Of a stretch of 64,000 nucleotides of DNA, positions 62,253 to 64,000 are shown piece after piece. The stretch comes from FEN-1219 sp963713355 (GTDB taxonomy: Bacteria > Pseudomonadota > Gammaproteobacteria > Steroidobacterales > Rariloculaceae), in the NCBI GenBank assembly GCA_963713355.1, contig CAVQLK010000006.1:744001-808000 (forward strand), written 5' to 3'. The position numbers were made by a program, and so were the translations under genes. The notes under the pieces are model-generated. The model had not been told where the DNA came from and searched no databases. It saw only the letters and a program-made list of their open reading frames with translations. Every line of letters begins with the position of its first letter. Within the stretch, counting starts at the first letter, position 1.

Positions 62253-62729
62253 ATGCCCGGCTCGCTGCACGCCTGGTTCAGTCTGCGCGAGCTGGAATCG
62301 TTGGCCGATCGAGAGGTTACGCTCAGCGGTGAGCTCGACGTCCGCACGCTGACGCGGCTCACGAGCCTGCTCCACTCGGACGTCGGCAGTGTAAGTGCAA
62401 CACTGCTTTTCCGACAGCGGCGTGACGGCTGGCTGGCAGCGGTGCTCGACTATCGGGCTGCGGTGCAGCTCGTCTGCCAGCGTTGCCTCGAGCCGTTTCG
62501 GCACGAGATCGCGCAGAGCGTGAACATAGTGGTCGCCGCGAGCGACTCACTGCCGGCGACGGTGCCGGAGGGGTTCGAGCCGGTCGAGCTTGCGGAAGGA
62601 CGGTTACAGCCGGCCGAGCTCATCGAGGACGAGCTCATTGTTGCGATTCCGCTGGTGCCCAAGCACGCGCGAGTCGAGGACTGTGGTAGCTTGGCGCGAC
62701 AGCTCGCCGGGCAGGGGGAGCGACCGTAA
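62253..62729 (+). CDS. yceD: YceD/DUF177 23S rRNA accumulation protein
   Basis: A 158-residue DUF177 protein with the conserved VQLVCQRCLEPFRHEIAQSV (Cys-x2-Cys) and EDELIVAIPLVPKH, located directly before rpmF as in most gammaproteobacteria. It lacks the C-terminal NPFAVL motif of the E. coli protein, so the C-terminus is short. YceD affects 23S rRNA levels and is translationally linked to rpmF. Confidence 0.9.
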   Translation: MPGSLHAWFSLRELESLADREVTLSGELDVRTLTRLTSLLHSDVGSVSATLLFRQRRDGWLAAVLDYRAAVQLVCQRCLEPFRHEIAQSVNIVVAASDSLPATVPEGFEPVELAEGRLQPAELIEDELIVAIPLVPKHARVEDCGSLARQLAGQGERP

Positions 62730-62751
62730 GGTCGGCCGCTCGGGTTTTGTT
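62718..62751 (+). terminator. Attenuator-like hairpin between yceD and rpmF
   Basis: CGACC (62721-62725), loop GTAA, GGTCG (62730-62734), with outer GAG/CTC pairing and a following TTTTGTT (62745-62751). The loop contains the yceD stop codon. It could partly terminate transcription before rpmF, with readthrough set by translation of yceD. Confidence 0.4.
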
Positions 62752-62766
62752 CTAGGAGATTTCATC

Positions 62767-62958
62767 ATGGCAGTTCAGAAGAGCCGCAAGACGCCTTCCC
62801 GGCGTAACATGCGTCGGTCGCACGATGCATTGACCGGCCCGACGTTGTCGGTGGATGCCACCACGGGCGTCACGCATCGACGGCATCACGTTACCGCAGA
62901 CGGTTTCTACCGCGGCAAGAAGGTCTTCGAAATTCCTCAGGAAGCCGAGCAAGAGTAG
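62767..62958 (+). CDS. rpmF: Large-subunit ribosomal protein L32
   Basis: A 63-residue ribosomal protein beginning MAVQKSRKTPSRRNMRRSHD, as L32 does, with HRRHHVTADGFYRGKKVFE. The four zinc cysteines of some L32 are absent (a zinc-free form). AGGAG at eight bases before the ATG. Between yceD and plsX, the usual order. Confidence 0.97.
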   Translation: MAVQKSRKTPSRRNMRRSHDALTGPTLSVDATTGVTHRRHHVTADGFYRGKKVFEIPQEAEQE

Positions 62959-63021
62959 TCGCTTGGTTTCGCGTTACTGGCCGTCGCCCAGTTGCGCACT
63001 TCGCTCCCATCGTAATCCCGC

Positions 63022-64000
63022 GTGAGCCGCAAGGTGACAATTGCGTTGGACGCCATGGGAGGGGACCGTGGACCTGAGGCGGTGATCCCAGCCGCGCTTG
63101 CGACGCTCGAGCGCGACGACTCCGTAGGGCTCACGCTCGTCGGGTTGCCCGACGTTCTCGAGCAAGCGAAACGAAAGGCCGGCGATCGATACGGATCGCG
63201 GCTCGGCTTCAAGACGGCTAGCGAAGTCGTATCGATGGACGAGCCTCCGGCGGACGCGCTGCGCCGCAAGAAGGATTCGTCCTTGCGGGTCGCGATCGAG
63301 CTCGTGAAAGGCGGTGAGGCCGACGCGTGCGTCAGCTCCGGTAACACGGGCGCACTGATGGCGACGGCGCGCTACGTGTTGAAGACGCTGCCCGGCATCG
63401 ATCGGCCGGCGATCATCTCGGCCGTGCCCGGCATCGAGGGCCCGACCTACATGCTCGATCTCGGCGCCAACGTCGGCTGCACGCCTGAGCACCTCATGCA
63501 GTTCGCGTTGATGGGGTCGGTCGTAGCCGAGGACATGCTCGAAATTGCGCGGCCGCGTGTCGGCTTGCTGAACATCGGGCTCGAGGACATGAAAGGCAAC
63601 GAAACCGTTCGCGAAGCGGGCGAGCTGCTCGCCGGCAGCGGCTTGAACTATGTCGGCTTCGTCGAAGGCGACGGGATTTTTCACGCCGACGTCGACGTGG
63701 TCGTCAGCGACGGGTTCGTCGGCAACGTGGCGCTGAAGACGATGGAAGGCGTCGCGCGGCTCATTAGCTCGTTCTTGAAGGAAGAGTTTCAGCGGAGCCT
63801 GCTGCGTGGCCTGCAAGGGCTCGTCGCACAGTCGGCGCTCGACGCGCTGCGCGGCAGGCTGGACCCACGCCGCTACAATGGGGCGAGTCTCGTCGGGCTC
63901 AATGGGATCGTGTTGAAGAGCCACGGGTCCGCGGACCAGTTCGCGTTCGAGAATGCCGTGAAGTCGGCGATCGTCGAAGCGCGCAAGGGCGTTCCACTAC
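63022..64000 (+). CDS. plsX: Phosphate acyltransferase PlsX (3' end beyond window)
   Basis: Begins GTG at 63022: SRKVTIALDAMGGDRGPEAV, then GGEADACVSSGNTGALMATA, YMLDLGANVGCTPEHLMQFA and NVALKTMEGVARLISSFLKE, all typical of PlsX, which makes acyl-phosphate for phosphatidic acid synthesis. It runs open to the window's end (326 codons seen; the family is about 340), so only the last few residues are missing. Confidence 0.95.
   Translation, partial: MSRKVTIALDAMGGDRGPEAVIPAALATLERDDSVGLTLVGLPDVLEQAKRKAGDRYGSRLGFKTASEVVSMDEPPADALRRKKDSSLRVAIELVKGGEADACVSSGNTGALMATARYVLKTLPGIDRPAIISAVPGIEGPTYMLDLGANVGCTPEHLMQFALMGSVVAEDMLEIARPRVGLLNIGLEDMKGNETVREAGELLAGSGLNYVGFVEGDGIFHADVDVVVSDGFVGNVALKTMEGVARLISSFLKEEFQRSLLRGLQGLVAQSALDALRGRLDPRRYNGASLVGLNGIVLKSHGSADQFAFENAVKSAIVEARKGVPL

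Overview
The window is about 67% G+C with genes packed end to end on both strands, many joined by 1-4 base start/stop overlaps (ATGA, GTGA). The order rne / rluC / maf / yceD / rpmF / plsX, the block lolC-lolE-lolD-comEC-exbB-exbD-msbA-lpxK-kdsB, and a yqjD-yqjE-yqjK trio point to a gammaproteobacterium, probably near the Xanthomonadales/Nevskiales/Steroidobacterales; I cannot fix the family. No rRNA, tRNA or CRISPR array was seen.

Layout. 1-489 holds nothing I can support. 490-7332 (minus) is a translationally coupled operon: GH144-type glucanase, a GH15 glucoamylase broken by five small indels, an SbmA/YddA-type ABC exporter, and a CocE-like hydrolase that has lost its catalytic triad; a GH3 beta-glucosidase is divergent (7373-9535). 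9.7-26.1 kb mixes housekeeping and envelope genes: PhyH-family oxygenase, tadA, mltF, a porin behind a Pho-box-like site, several DUF genes, an AI-2E-family permease, the yqjDEK trio, a TM2 protein, a RES/Xre toxin-antitoxin pair, DUF4159 and a methyltransferase. 26.3-31.9 kb holds a TorF-like protein and two head-to-head ECF sigma modules; one couples a sigma factor, an anti-sigma factor with a subtilisin-propeptide-like outer domain, and a subtilisin-like lipoprotein. 31.9-39.2 kb is envelope and secreted genes (NlpE-like lipoprotein, dsbA, CHRD protein, two YbjQ proteins, DUF6152, tandem signal peptidases). 39.2-41.0 kb is a lower-GC insert ending in an integrase remnant against a frameshifted beta-propeller gene. 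42.1-44.3 kb is a third ECF module whose anti-sigma factor carries a bactofilin-like solenoid. 46.8-57.6 kb is the lipoprotein/LPS export block, and 57.6-64.0 kb is rne to plsX.

How the genes work together. The right third is a core envelope and RNA-processing region: Lol releases lipoproteins, MsbA/LpxK/KdsB build and flip lipid A-core, ExbBD energises outer-membrane uptake, RNase E and RluC act on RNA, and YceD/L32/PlsX link ribosome and phospholipid synthesis. The middle is rich in envelope sensing (three ECF modules, DsbA, NlpE-like, porins). The left end looks like a glucan/oligosaccharide locus under decay or with sequence errors.

Main points for a second look: the sigma / propeptide-bearing anti-sigma / subtilisin module; the solenoid-bearing anti-sigma factor; the CocE pseudoenzyme; five convergent gene pairs whose stop codons overlap exactly at CTAG; and short-repeat indels in three genes, which may be assembly errors or real decay.
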